A DNA stretch of 50,174 nt from Mycobacterium sp. 1081908.1 (lineage in GTDB: Bacteria > Actinomycetota > Actinomycetes > Mycobacteriales > Mycobacteriaceae), in contig NZ_LZLY01000159.1 of NCBI RefSeq assembly GCF_001673535.1, positions 1-50,174 of the forward strand. The letters are read 5' to 3'. The position numbers and the translations under genes were made by a program. Below, one piece after another: positions 16,154-25,222 of this stretch (its first letter is position 1; every line of letters begins with the position of its first letter). Under the pieces are notes generated by a model that worked only from the letters and a program-made list of their open reading frames with translations, had not been told where the DNA came from and ran no database searches.

Positions 16154-19100
16154 AGCCAACCGAGCTCGCGGTCGAGTATCTGGCCGATTGCGGCGATCGG
16201 CTCGGGCATATCCATGTCAGAGTGCCGGCTCTCGATCTTGTGCGCGGACACGGTTCCGCTCAAGTAGGGCGCCCATGCCGCGACGCATTGATCGGCGGAT
16301 CTGGGCTCGTTGATCGTCGGTATGAACAGCAGCGAACGGCCTTCGTAGATGGGCGACACGAAGTCATTGAGGAGCTCGACGCTGTTCTTGGTCAACGCAA
16401 TCACGGTGTCCGCCAACGACTTGTATTCGGCGTCGTCGATCGAGATGCCGTAGCGCTCGTGTGCCCACGTCTTGATCACGCTGCGCGTGTCGCTCTCCGA
16501 GAAGTGCGTCAGTAGCAGGGGATCGTCCTCATACCGTGGAACGCTGGCGATCAGTCCCAAGAGCGCTACTTCATGTTTGCGGTTCCGCAGCTCCGTGGCC
16601 ATGGCGTGGGCCACGACTCCGCCGAAGGACCAACCCAGCAGGAAGAAGGGTCCCTCGGGCTGGATGGCCAATATCTGCTCGATGTAGTCGTCCACCATCG
16701 CGGGTATCGACGTGGCGAACGGGGTGGTGCCGTCGACGCCGCGGGCCTGAATCCCGTAGATCGGCCTGTCCTGAACGTGTTTGACGAGCCCGCGGTAACC
16801 CCACGCGACGCCACCCGCCGGGTGAATGCACCACACGGGGGGCTTGGTTCCGCCCAGGCGAAGCGGCAAAACCGTCGCGAAGGGATCGACGAGCTCGGAT
16901 TCGGGTTCTCGTGCGAGCCATTCGGCGAGTTGGGTGACGGTGGGGGCGTCGAAGATGGCGCGGATGGGGACTTCGGTGCTCAGTTCGGTGCGGATGCGTG
17001 CGACGAGTCGGGTGGCGGTCAGGGAGTGTCCGCCGAGGGTGAAGAAGTCGTCGTCGATGCCGACGCGGGGGACTTGGAGGACTTCGGCGAAGAGGGCGGC
17101 CAGCACGCCTTCGCGGGGGTTGCGGGGGGCGCGGTAGGTCGTGGTGCTGGCGAATTCTGGTGCCGGTAGGGCGCGGCGGTCGAGTTTGCCGTGCATGGTC
17201 AGGGGCAGGGCGTCGAGGATCATGATGGCGGCGGGGACCATGAATTCGGGCAGTTGGGTGGCGGCGTGGCGGCGCAGTTCGGCGGCTAACTCCGCACCGC
17301 CCGTGGCCTTGGTGGTGGGGACGATGTAGCCGATGAGTTGGGTGTCGGTGTTGGTGGTGTGGGTGGTGACGATGGCGTGGGCGACGTGGGGGTGGGTGGC
17401 CAGGGCGGCTTCGATTTCGCCTGGCTCGACGCGGAATCCGCGGATTTTGACTTGGTGGTCGGCGCGCCCGACGTAGTCGAGGGTGCCCTCGGGGTTCCAT
17501 CGGCCGATGTCGCCGGTGCGGTACATGCGGGTGCCGGGTGGGCCGAAGGGGCAGGCCACGAACCGTGCGGCGGTCAGTGCGGGCCGGCCTCGGTATCCTC
17601 GGCCCACACCGGCGCCGGCGACATACAACTCACCGAGCACCCCCACCGGCGCCGGACACAACCCGGCATCGAGCACAAACACCCGCATATTGCCCAACGG
17701 CACACCAATCGGCACCGACGCGCCGCCGAATCGGTCCGCCGCGGGAACGGAATACGTTGTCGCGCAAACGGTGATCTCGGTCGGTCCGTAGGCGTTGATC
17801 AGCGCCAGCCGGGGATGCGCGGTCCGGAACCGGTTGACCGCCGCGGCCGACAGCGCGCCGCCGCCCGTTTCCAGTAGCTTCAGCCGATCGAGGCAGCCCG
17901 GATCCTCCTCCGCCAATTGGTGGAACAGTGAGGTCGGCACGAACATCGACGTCACGCCGCGTTCCGCGACGAGCCGCCGGAGCGCCGAGACGTCCGTTCG
18001 GCCCGCCGACACCACCAACGTGCCGCCCCTGAACAGCGCCGGCCAAATCTCACACGCCGAGCTGTCGAATCCCGGCGACATGATCATCGACATCCGGTCG
18101 CGCGCACGTTCTTCCGGCCAGTGCTGCAGCGCCATGTTGACGACCCCGTGATGGGTGATGGCGACGGCTTTTGGTCGTCCGGTCGAACCGGAGGTGTACA
18201 TGATGTAGGCGAGGTTGTCGGGCCTCGGCGGGTGGTTCGCGGCGGCGCCCGCAGTGATGTCGATGTCGGTGGTGTCGAGAATCAGGTCCGGAAGTTGGTT
18301 GGGCGGCAATGTTTCGGCGGTCGGGGTGTCGGTGATCAGCAGTCGGGGGGCGGCATCGGCGAGCATGTAGGCGGTGCGCTCGCTGGGGTAGCCGGGGTCG
18401 ATGGGCAGGTAGGCGCCGGCGGATTTGGCGATGGCCAGCAGCGCGGTGACCAGGCGGGCGGAGCGGGGCAGCGCGACGGCCACGATGGTTTCCGGACCCA
18501 CGCCGTAGGTCGTGAGCCCGCCGGCGAGATATGTTGCACGCGTATTGAGTTGGTGGTAGGTGAGGGTTTCGTCGTCGTCTTCCACCGCGACGGCATCCGG
18601 TGTGCGGGCGGCCTGCGCGGCGAACAGCTCCGGGACGGTGCCCTGCGGAATCGGCGTAGTGGTGTCGTTCCACTGGACCAGCACCCGCTCGCGTTCGGCG
18701 GGATCGATGATCTCGATCAAATCGATCCGCCGCCCCGGATCGGCGACGACAGCCTCGAGGATCCGTAGGTAATGCTTGGCGAACGCCCCGACGGTGTGGT
18801 GATCGAACAGGTCGGTGGCGTATTCGATGTTGCCCGCGAGTGTTTGTCGCTGGCCGGGTACCGACGGAACCTCGAAGAGATTGACGGACAGGTCGAATTT
18901 CGCGGTGTGGGTGGGCACCGGCAGGACGTCGACGCCCAGTCCGGGGAAGTCGACGCTGGGAAGCGCGATGTTCTGCAGCGCGAACGACACCTGAAACACC
19001 GGATGGCTGGCCGTGGAGCGGGGCACGTTGAGCGAATCCACGAGCCGTTCGAACGGGGCGTCCTGGTTTTCGTAGGCGGCGAGCGCCTTGCCGCCTATCT

Positions 19101-22100
19101 GCTCGAGGAGTGCGCTGAACCGGGGATTGCCCGACGTGTCCACGCGCAGGACCCAGGTGTTCACGAAGAACCCGATCAGGTCGGCCAGCGCCTGGTCGGT
19201 GCGTCCGGCGATCGGTCCACCGATCGTCAGGTCGTCACCGGCGCCGAGCTTGCGGAGCAGGACGGCCAACGCCGCTTGCAGAACCATCGACGTCGTTGTT
19301 CCGGTTTCCCTGGCACGTTGCTCCACCATTTCCAGCAGCGGCGCGTCGATCGCGAGCGGAACGAGCTCACCGCGAAACGACCGCTGCGGCGGGCGGGGCC
19401 GGTCGAACGGCAATGAAATCTGTTCTGGCGCACCCGATAGCTCGCTGCGCCAGTAGGCCAACTGCCGGGACATGACGCCGTCGGGATCGTCATCGCGGCC
19501 GAGGATCTCTCGCTGCCACAGGGTGTAGTCCGCGTACTGCACCGGCAACGGTGACCAGGTCGGCGGATGGCCCGCACGCCGCGCCGCGTAGGCCGTGGCC
19601 AAATCCCGCGCAAGCGGCGCCAGCGATGCCCCGTCCCCGGCGATGTGGTGGATCACCAACACCAGCACGTGCTCGGTCGCCGAAACCCGCAGCAGGTCGG
19701 CCCGCAAGGGGATCTGCGTCGCCAGGTCGAACGGGTACTCGGCGGCCGCGGCCGCCGCTGCGGCCAACTTCCCGCCGGACACGTCCGTCGCCACCACCGG
19801 CGCACCGACCGCCTCGGCCGGCAAAATCTGTTGCCACGGTGTGCCGTCCTCCTCGGCGAACACGGTGCGCAGAGTCTCGTGGCGGGCCACGACATCGCCG
19901 ACGGCCGCGGTCAACGCCGCCGAATCCAGGCTGCCCGTCAACCGAATCGCCAACGGGATGTTGTAGGTCGGCGACGGACCCTCGTATTTGTAGATGAACC
20001 AGAGTCGAGTCTGCGCGAAGGACAACGGCATTCGCGGCGGCCGCTGTCGCGGCATCAGGGGCGCCCGCACCCGGTCGTCGGCATGCGCGGTGAGCCATTC
20101 GGCGAGTTGGGTGACGGTGGGGGCGTCGAAGATGGCGCGGATGGGGACTTCGGTGCTCAGTTCGGTGCGGATGCGTGCGACGAGTCGGGTGGCGGTCAGG
20201 GAGTGTCCGCCGAGGGTGAAGAAGTCGTCGTCGATGCCGACGCGGGGGACTTGGAGGACTTCGGCGAAGAGGGCGGCCAGCACGCCTTCGCGGGGGTTGC
20301 GGGGGGCGCGGTAGGTCGTGGTGCTGGCGAATTCTGGTGCCGGTAGGGCGCGGCGGTCGAGTTTGCCGTGCATGGTCAGGGGCAGGGCGTCGAGGATCAT
20401 GATGGCGGCGGGGACCATGAATTCGGGCAGTTGGGTGGCGGCGTGGCGGCGCAGTTCGGCGGCTAACTCCGCACCGCCCGTGGCCTTGGTGGTGGGGACG
20501 ATGTAGCCGATGAGTTGGGTGTCGGTGTTGGTGGTGTGGGTGGTGACGATGGCGTGGGCGACGTGGGGGTGGGTGGCCAGGGCGGCTTCGATTTCGCCTG
20601 GCTCGACGCGGAATCCGCGGATTTTGACTTGGTGGTCGGCGCGCCCGACGTAGTCGAGGGTGCCCTCGGGGTTCCATCGGCCGATGTCGCCGGTGCGGTA
20701 CATGCGGGTGCCGGGTGGGCCGAAGGGGCAGGCCACGAACCGTGCGGCGGTCAGTGCGGGCCGGCCTCGGTATCCTCGGCCCACACCGGCGCCGGCGACA
20801 TACAACTCACCGAGCACCCCCACCGGCGCCGGACACAACCCGGCATCGAGCACAAACACCCGCATATTGCCCAACGGCACACCAATCGGGGACGGATTGC
20901 GTCCGGCATGCTCGCGGGTCAGCTCCAAATGCGTGAGATGCACCGTGGTTTCGGTGGTGCCGTACATGTTGATCAAGGCCGGCGCGTGCGCGCGCTCATC
21001 CGGGTACCAGCCGCGCAGGCGCGACGTGTCCAGTGCCTCCCCGGCGAACACCACCATCCGCAACGCGGAATCGATTGCGCTAGAGGGAGAGTCGCGCTCC
21101 GCCCGCATCAGCTCGTAAAACGCCGACGGCGTCTGGCTGAGGACCGTGACGCGCTTGCGAAGCAGCAGCTGCCACATGTCCAGCGGCGAACGCACCGTGT
21201 CCCACGGCACCACCACGACGCGCGCACCGTGCAACAGCGCTCCCCACAATTCCCAAACCGAGACATCGAAGGCCGGTGAATGACACCACGCCCACACGTC
21301 CCGATGGGTAAAACCGCACCAGCGCACGAGGCCCGCGAACAACGCCACCAGATTGAGGTGGGTGATCGCGACCGCCTTTGGTCGTCCGGTCGATCCGGAG
21401 GTGTACATGATGTAGGCGAGGTTGTCTGGTTTCGCTGGGTGGGCCGGGGCAGCGGTGGGGGCGGTCCCGTGGTCGGAGGTGCCGAGGATCAGGACTGGAA
21501 ATCCGGTGGCGGGCAGTGTTTCGGCGGTCCGAGTGTCGGTGATCAGCAGTAGGGGAGCGGCGTCGCTGAGCATGTAGGTGGTCCGCTCGCTCGGGTAGTT
21601 CGGGTCGATCGGCATAAAGGCCGCACCGGTTTTGGTGATGGCCAGCAGCGCGGTGACCAGGCGGGCGGAGCGGGGCAGCGCGACGGCGACGATGGCCTCC
21701 GGTTCGGCCCCGTACGCCATCAACCAGGCCGCGAGATGTGTTGCACGCGTGTCGAGGTGGCGGTAGGTGAGTGTTTCGTCGCCGTCTTCGACCGCGATGG
21801 CCTCGGGGGTGCGGGCGGCCTGCGCGGCGAACAGTTCCGGGACGGTGCCCTGCGGTATCGGCGTGGCGGTGTCATTCCACTCGAACAGCACCCGCTCGCG
21901 CTCGCCCGGATCGATGGTCTCGATCAAATCGATCCGCCGCTGCGGATCAGCGATGACGGCGCGCAAAAAGGCGGTCAGGTGTTCGGCCAAGCGGACCAGA
22001 TCCGCGTGCGTGTAAAGCAGCCCATTCGCGTCGATTTGGATGTGGATGTCGGCTGGTTTCGCGTCGTCGGCCTGGCGCGCATCGTAATAGCCGGAGATCA

Positions 22101-23223
22101 ACAGATCATCGCAGGCTCCGAAAGATGCGCCCCGAAACACCGCAGGACTCTCCGCGAATTGCAGATTGCCAAAGTACGGCATGATGTTGACGACGGGCCC
22201 CAGCCGGTGTTTCTGGTTCTTGAGCAGTCCGATCTCGCGCTGGATCTCGGAAATCTGATACCGGGCGTGCGTGAGCACTGTTCTGATCTCTTGATCGAGC
22301 GATCTCGCAAAATCCGCGAACCCGGTACCCGGTGCCACGTTGACCCGCACCGGAACGACGTTGGAAAGCATGCACGGCGTACTCCATGCGATGCCCAACC
22401 TGTTAGCGACCGCCAAACGAATCGAGAACTCCGACGTCGACGACGCCCGGCTCAAGCACCCGGACAGCGCCGCGGTCAAAAAGCGAGGCAGTGACAGGCC
22501 GGCACGCGCTGCCGCCGCCTTCACGCGGACCGCGTCGTTCCCCGCGAGTGCCACGTTTTGGTGCAAGGTCGCCGGTTGCGGCAATGCCGGGCGATCGGAG
22601 ATGGCCAGCGGTTCCGGCCATCCCCGCGTGTAATCCGCCCAGAAGTGCCCATCGGCAAGATAGCTATCGGAACCCCGATAACCCAGGTCCTCGGCGGTGA
22701 CCGCCTCGGGACTGCAAAACTTGGATCGGGAAGGGCGGACGCCAAACTTCAACGCCGTGTAGACCTCTGACATGCGACGTACCGCGACCAGGAGCCCGAA
22801 CCCATCGCAGACGATGTGGTGCACGACAACGAACAGCGAGTATCGGCGCTCGGCGAGCTTGATCAGGCCGGCTCGGCACAGGATGTCGCGTCTCAAGTCG
22901 AACGCTCGGCACGTTATTTCCGAAATTATCTCCCGGCCAACCGATTCCGGGTTTTCGGTATGACTGACGTCGAAGAAATCCGGTTCCCAGGCCGCCGAGT
23001 CGAGCACCGTCTGGTACAGGCCCCGGTCGTCTTCGGAAAACGCGACACGCAGGGTCTCGGCCTCCCAGCACACCTGCCGCAATGCCGCGGCCATCGTGGG
23101 GTGATCCACCGGACCGTCGATGTCGAGATGACAAGAAATGTTGTTGGGCAAATGTGGAACTAATCTCTGGGCAAACCACAAAGCCTCCTGCGCAGACGAG
23201 ATGTCAATGCGACGATTCGACAT
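16150..23223 (-). CDS. Dimodular NRPS, C-A-PCP-C-A-PCP-TE
   Basis: A 2357-residue nonribosomal peptide synthetase. In order: C1 (1-~440, HHIVCDG near 136-142), A1 (~465-960), PCP1 (LGGHSL near 1006), C2 (~1060-1490, HHIAGDG near 1189), A2 (~1525-2020), PCP2 (LGGHSL near 2065) and a thioesterase (~2125-2357, GWSFGG near 2197). It should join two amino acids and release the product by hydrolysis or cyclisation. Module 1 begins with a C domain, so an acyl starter is expected. No epimerisation or methylation domain is visible. ATG 23223 is chosen over GTG 23226 because GGAGG is five bases before it. The A domains share a 798-bp identical stretch. Confidence 0.93.
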   Translation of the reverse strand: MSNRRIDISSAQEALWFAQRLVPHLPNNISCHLDIDGPVDHPTMAAALRQVCWEAETLRVAFSEDDRGLYQTVLDSAAWEPDFFDVSHTENPESVGREIISEITCRAFDLRRDILCRAGLIKLAERRYSLFVVVHHIVCDGFGLLVAVRRMSEVYTALKFGVRPSRSKFCSPEAVTAEDLGYRGSDSYLADGHFWADYTRGWPEPLAISDRPALPQPATLHQNVALAGNDAVRVKAAAARAGLSLPRFLTAALSGCLSRASSTSEFSIRLAVANRLGIAWSTPCMLSNVVPVRVNVAPGTGFADFARSLDQEIRTVLTHARYQISEIQREIGLLKNQKHRLGPVVNIMPYFGNLQFAESPAVFRGASFGACDDLLISGYYDARQADDAKPADIHIQIDANGLLYTHADLVRLAEHLTAFLRAVIADPQRRIDLIETIDPGERERVLFEWNDTATPIPQGTVPELFAAQAARTPEAIAVEDGDETLTYRHLDTRATHLAAWLMAYGAEPEAIVAVALPRSARLVTALLAITKTGAAFMPIDPNYPSERTTYMLSDAAPLLLITDTRTAETLPATGFPVLILGTSDHGTAPTAAPAHPAKPDNLAYIMYTSGSTGRPKAVAITHLNLVALFAGLVRWCGFTHRDVWAWCHSPAFDVSVWELWGALLHGARVVVVPWDTVRSPLDMWQLLLRKRVTVLSQTPSAFYELMRAERDSPSSAIDSALRMVVFAGEALDTSRLRGWYPDERAHAPALINMYGTTETTVHLTHLELTREHAGRNPSPIGVPLGNMRVFVLDAGLCPAPVGVLGELYVAGAGVGRGYRGRPALTAARFVACPFGPPGTRMYRTGDIGRWNPEGTLDYVGRADHQVKIRGFRVEPGEIEAALATHPHVAHAIVTTHTTNTDTQLIGYIVPTTKATGGAELAAELRRHAATQLPEFMVPAAIMILDALPLTMHGKLDRRALPAPEFASTTTYRAPRNPREGVLAALFAEVLQVPRVGIDDDFFTLGGHSLTATRLVARIRTELSTEVPIRAIFDAPTVTQLAEWLTAHADDRVRAPLMPRQRPPRMPLSFAQTRLWFIYKYEGPSPTYNIPLAIRLTGSLDSAALTAAVGDVVARHETLRTVFAEEDGTPWQQILPAEAVGAPVVATDVSGGKLAAAAAAAAEYPFDLATQIPLRADLLRVSATEHVLVLVIHHIAGDGASLAPLARDLATAYAARRAGHPPTWSPLPVQYADYTLWQREILGRDDDPDGVMSRQLAYWRSELSGAPEQISLPFDRPRPPQRSFRGELVPLAIDAPLLEMVEQRARETGTTTSMVLQAALAVLLRKLGAGDDLTIGGPIAGRTDQALADLIGFFVNTWVLRVDTSGNPRFSALLEQIGGKALAAYENQDAPFERLVDSLNVPRSTASHPVFQVSFALQNIALPSVDFPGLGVDVLPVPTHTAKFDLSVNLFEVPSVPGQRQTLAGNIEYATDLFDHHTVGAFAKHYLRILEAVVADPGRRIDLIEIIDPAERERVLVQWNDTTTPIPQGTVPELFAAQAARTPDAVAVEDDDETLTYHQLNTRATYLAGGLTTYGVGPETIVAVALPRSARLVTALLAIAKSAGAYLPIDPGYPSERTAYMLADAAPRLLITDTPTAETLPPNQLPDLILDTTDIDITAGAAANHPPRPDNLAYIMYTSGSTGRPKAVAITHHGVVNMALQHWPEERARDRMSMIMSPGFDSSACEIWPALFRGGTLVVSAGRTDVSALRRLVAERGVTSMFVPTSLFHQLAEEDPGCLDRLKLLETGGGALSAAAVNRFRTAHPRLALINAYGPTEITVCATTYSVPAADRFGGASVPIGVPLGNMRVFVLDAGLCPAPVGVLGELYVAGAGVGRGYRGRPALTAARFVACPFGPPGTRMYRTGDIGRWNPEGTLDYVGRADHQVKIRGFRVEPGEIEAALATHPHVAHAIVTTHTTNTDTQLIGYIVPTTKATGGAELAAELRRHAATQLPEFMVPAAIMILDALPLTMHGKLDRRALPAPEFASTTTYRAPRNPREGVLAALFAEVLQVPRVGIDDDFFTLGGHSLTATRLVARIRTELSTEVPIRAIFDAPTVTQLAEWLAREPESELVDPFATVLPLRLGGTKPPVWCIHPAGGVAWGYRGLVKHVQDRPIYGIQARGVDGTTPFATSIPAMVDDYIEQILAIQPEGPFFLLGWSFGGVVAHAMATELRNRKHEVALLGLIASVPRYEDDPLLLTHFSESDTRSVIKTWAHERYGISIDDAEYKSLADTVIALTKNSVELLNDFVSPIYEGRSLLFIPTINEPRSADQCVAAWAPYLSGTVSAHKIESRHSDMDMPEPIAAIGQILDRELGWL
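16915..17712. repeat. 798-bp perfect direct repeat, copy in NRPS module 2
   Basis: Identical base for base to 20092-20889 (offset 3177), checked line by line. It spans the C-terminal subdomain of A2 from the VPIGVPLGN segment through PCP2. Sequence diverges abruptly at both ends. Confidence 0.95.
20092..20889. repeat. 798-bp perfect direct repeat, copy in NRPS module 1
   Basis: Partner of 16915-17712. It covers the C-terminal part of A1 and all of PCP1. The absence of even silent differences indicates a recent duplication or gene conversion. It is also a place where short-read assemblies could collapse. Confidence 0.95.
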
Positions 23224-23294
23224 CACTACCTCCCTGCATCAGACGCTGGCGTCGCCAAGAACAGAAATAGCGCCAGAAACCCCGGAGATTTGGC

Positions 23295-23684
23295 TTAGGA
23301 AATTGGCAACCGGTATACGCCGTCGTCCTGGAGCTTGGGCAATATGAGGTCGGCGAGTTCGGCGATGGTGAGTTCCGCAAACACCGCCACCGCTCCGACA
23401 TCCAGCGCGACGTCGAGCGTGCGTTCCACCTCGAGCAGGAGCTCCACCCTGGACGCCGACTCTAGGCCGAGATCCAGAGCGAGGTTGGTATCGCCATCGA
23501 GTTCAGGCTCAGAAGACGATCTGCGGATAGCACGCACGGCGCGGATGATCACGGCCACCACGCGCTCGTGGGTCAGTGGCTTGCTTCGCGCGGGCATTCC
23601 GTTGTGAAGCTTGGCCTTCGGGCCGGGACTGCCGTCATTGATCTCGAATTCGTCGTCGCGTGATGCGCTGGCGAAATACGTCAT
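23295..23684 (-). CDS. Stand-alone acyl carrier protein
   Basis: A 129-residue protein with an N-terminal polar extension of ~35 residues followed by a four-helix carrier domain. The phosphopantetheine site is Ser76 in LGLESASRVELL. The domain ends in TIAELADLILPKL. It should carry the fatty acyl group loaded by the adjacent FAAL and hand it to C1 of the NRPS. Its ATG overlaps the FAAL stop as ATGA (23681-23684), and the NRPS starts 71 bases downstream, so all are co-transcribed. The extension is unusual and might mediate docking. Confidence 0.85.
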   Translation of the reverse strand: MTYFASASRDDEFEINDGSPGPKAKLHNGMPARSKPLTHERVVAVIIRAVRAIRRSSSEPELDGDTNLALDLGLESASRVELLLEVERTLDVALDVGAVAVFAELTIAELADLILPKLQDDGVYRLPIS

Positions 23685-25222
23685 GTGCTCACCCCCATGA
23701 GATCGGCGGCAATTCGGCGTCTGCGCAATTTGCCGCTGGTTGTCTTGCTTAGCCCGTTCTGGGGGACGAATCTGACGCCGGTCAGGGGCAGACTCGCTTC
23801 TCTGGCAGCTCGCAACAACTCGCGACGAACGGCGGCCGCGGCCGCGTCATCGCCGACAGCCGAATCGTTTTCGATCACCACGACCATTTGAGTCACCGCG
23901 TCGGAGTCGATTCCGACCACCGCGACGCGTCCCGTTTTGCCGAATCCACTCCGGACCACGAAGTCTTCCACCTCGCTGGGTAGGAAGTCCTCGCCCGCGA
24001 CGCGAACGACTTCGGCGGCTCTGCCCGTGAAGACGAATTCACCGTCAGCCATAAACCCGAGGTCCCCCGTCCGCACCGGGGCGGAAGCGGGAATCACGTC
24101 GCCGTCGAACGGGCCCGAGCAGCGAGACGGTGATCGCACCACCACATCGCCGATAACGCGTTCGCCTACCGGATATCCCCCGACCTCGATCCACACCTCG
24201 GCACCCGCAACGGGCGGCCCCAAAGACATCAGCTCCGTGGGACGCCCGTCGCTCCGATCCGAGATTTCCGGGCCGTTGACGGTGCGCCAGTGCCGATCTC
24301 CGGGAGTGCAGGTGACCATCAGCGTCGCGTCGGCCAGGCCGTAACACGGCCGCACCACACCTTGGCGGCATCGGGCCGTTGACTCGAAGGCGGCTAACAC
24401 CCTGGGACGCACGACGTCTGCGCCGATCAGCACGGCGCGCAACGACTCCAGGCTCAGGCCGCGGGACGCCAGCGCTTTGGTTGCGACGTGCATTCCGGCG
24501 GGAATGACGGGCCAGAACCCCACTCGGTGCGTTGCCATCTGTTCGACCCACTGGGCCGGCGCCGTCAGGAACTCCTCCGGGCTCCACAACACCAGCGGGC
24601 AGCCAAGCCGTAAGGCCTGCAACGTGCTAACCAGACCCATGTCGTGCGACAGGGGCAGCCACGATCCCACCACGTCGTCCGGCTCGGCCGCGGAGGCATC
24701 CGCCAGGATGTTCAGTTGGGCCCGGATGGCACGGTGCGAAATCCGTAGCGGGCGAGGGCTGCCGACACTGCCTGAACTGAACTGCAAAAAAGCGGTGTCC
24801 TGGTGAGCGGGATCGGGCGCGGAGTGCCCACCCGCCCGATGCCACGTCCCCTGCCGGTAGACGAATCGGGCGTTGACCCTTTCGGCAACGTCAATAATGC
24901 GTTCCCGCAGCGACGTTGGGGATCCGTAGGATCTGGATCCCGGCAGCACCAAGGGCACGCCGCCGGCGAGCGCCACCGCGAAAAGCCCGCTCAGCACGTC
25001 CTGCGGTTGCTCGGCCAGGATGGGTACGACGGTTCCCGTGAGATCTGGAGCCGTTGCCGAAGCCGCTCGACCCGCGCCGACGATCTCCCTCGGGTCCAGC
25101 CTCGAGCCCGCACGAATGATCGGTGCCGCCGTCGACCTGCCTTCGATCCGGTGGCACAGGTCAAGCCATACCGAACCGACGGAAGTGTCGGCGGAAGACG
25201 GCTCTGCGAAGCGGGATTTCAT
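23681..25222 (-). CDS. Fatty acyl-AMP ligase (FAAL, FadD type)
   Basis: A 513-residue adenylate-forming enzyme. The P-loop motif FSSGSVGSPR is at residues 148-157. WLPLSHDMG at 188-196 is the FAAL form of the A4 region. RTGDLGFM and GRAAEVVRVAGEDFLPSEVE form the hinge, and TSGKLRRRR near the end carries the catalytic Lys. It would activate a fatty acid as acyl-AMP and load the carrier protein, rather than make acyl-CoA. It is somewhat shorter than classical FAALs (~580). ATG 25222 is chosen because GGTGGGGAG lies just before it; ATG 25237 is also in frame. It is first in the lipopeptide operon. Confidence 0.88.
   Translation of the reverse strand: MKSRFAEPSSADTSVGSVWLDLCHRIEGRSTAAPIIRAGSRLDPREIVGAGRAASATAPDLTGTVVPILAEQPQDVLSGLFAVALAGGVPLVLPGSRSYGSPTSLRERIIDVAERVNARFVYRQGTWHRAGGHSAPDPAHQDTAFLQFSSGSVGSPRPLRISHRAIRAQLNILADASAAEPDDVVGSWLPLSHDMGLVSTLQALRLGCPLVLWSPEEFLTAPAQWVEQMATHRVGFWPVIPAGMHVATKALASRGLSLESLRAVLIGADVVRPRVLAAFESTARCRQGVVRPCYGLADATLMVTCTPGDRHWRTVNGPEISDRSDGRPTELMSLGPPVAGAEVWIEVGGYPVGERVIGDVVVRSPSRCSGPFDGDVIPASAPVRTGDLGFMADGEFVFTGRAAEVVRVAGEDFLPSEVEDFVVRSGFGKTGRVAVVGIDSDAVTQMVVVIENDSAVGDDAAAAAVRRELLRAAREASLPLTGVRFVPQNGLSKTTSGKLRRRRIAADLMGVST

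Noticed and set aside
16571..17500. Arg/Pro/His-rich frames within the NRPS repeat
   Set aside because: They appear twice only because the DNA is repeated; composition is that of an out-of-frame reading.
16915..20889. The 798-bp repeat as an insertion sequence
   Set aside because: It is wholly in frame within A-PCP coding sequence, with no transposase, terminal inverted repeats or target duplication.
13268..25222. Isonitrile lipopeptide (Rv0096-Rv0101-like) or glycopeptidolipid cluster
   Set aside because: Rv0097/Rv0098-type enzymes and a terminal reductase are absent; a thioesterase ends the synthetase. No glycosyltransferases, gap or large mps genes are present.
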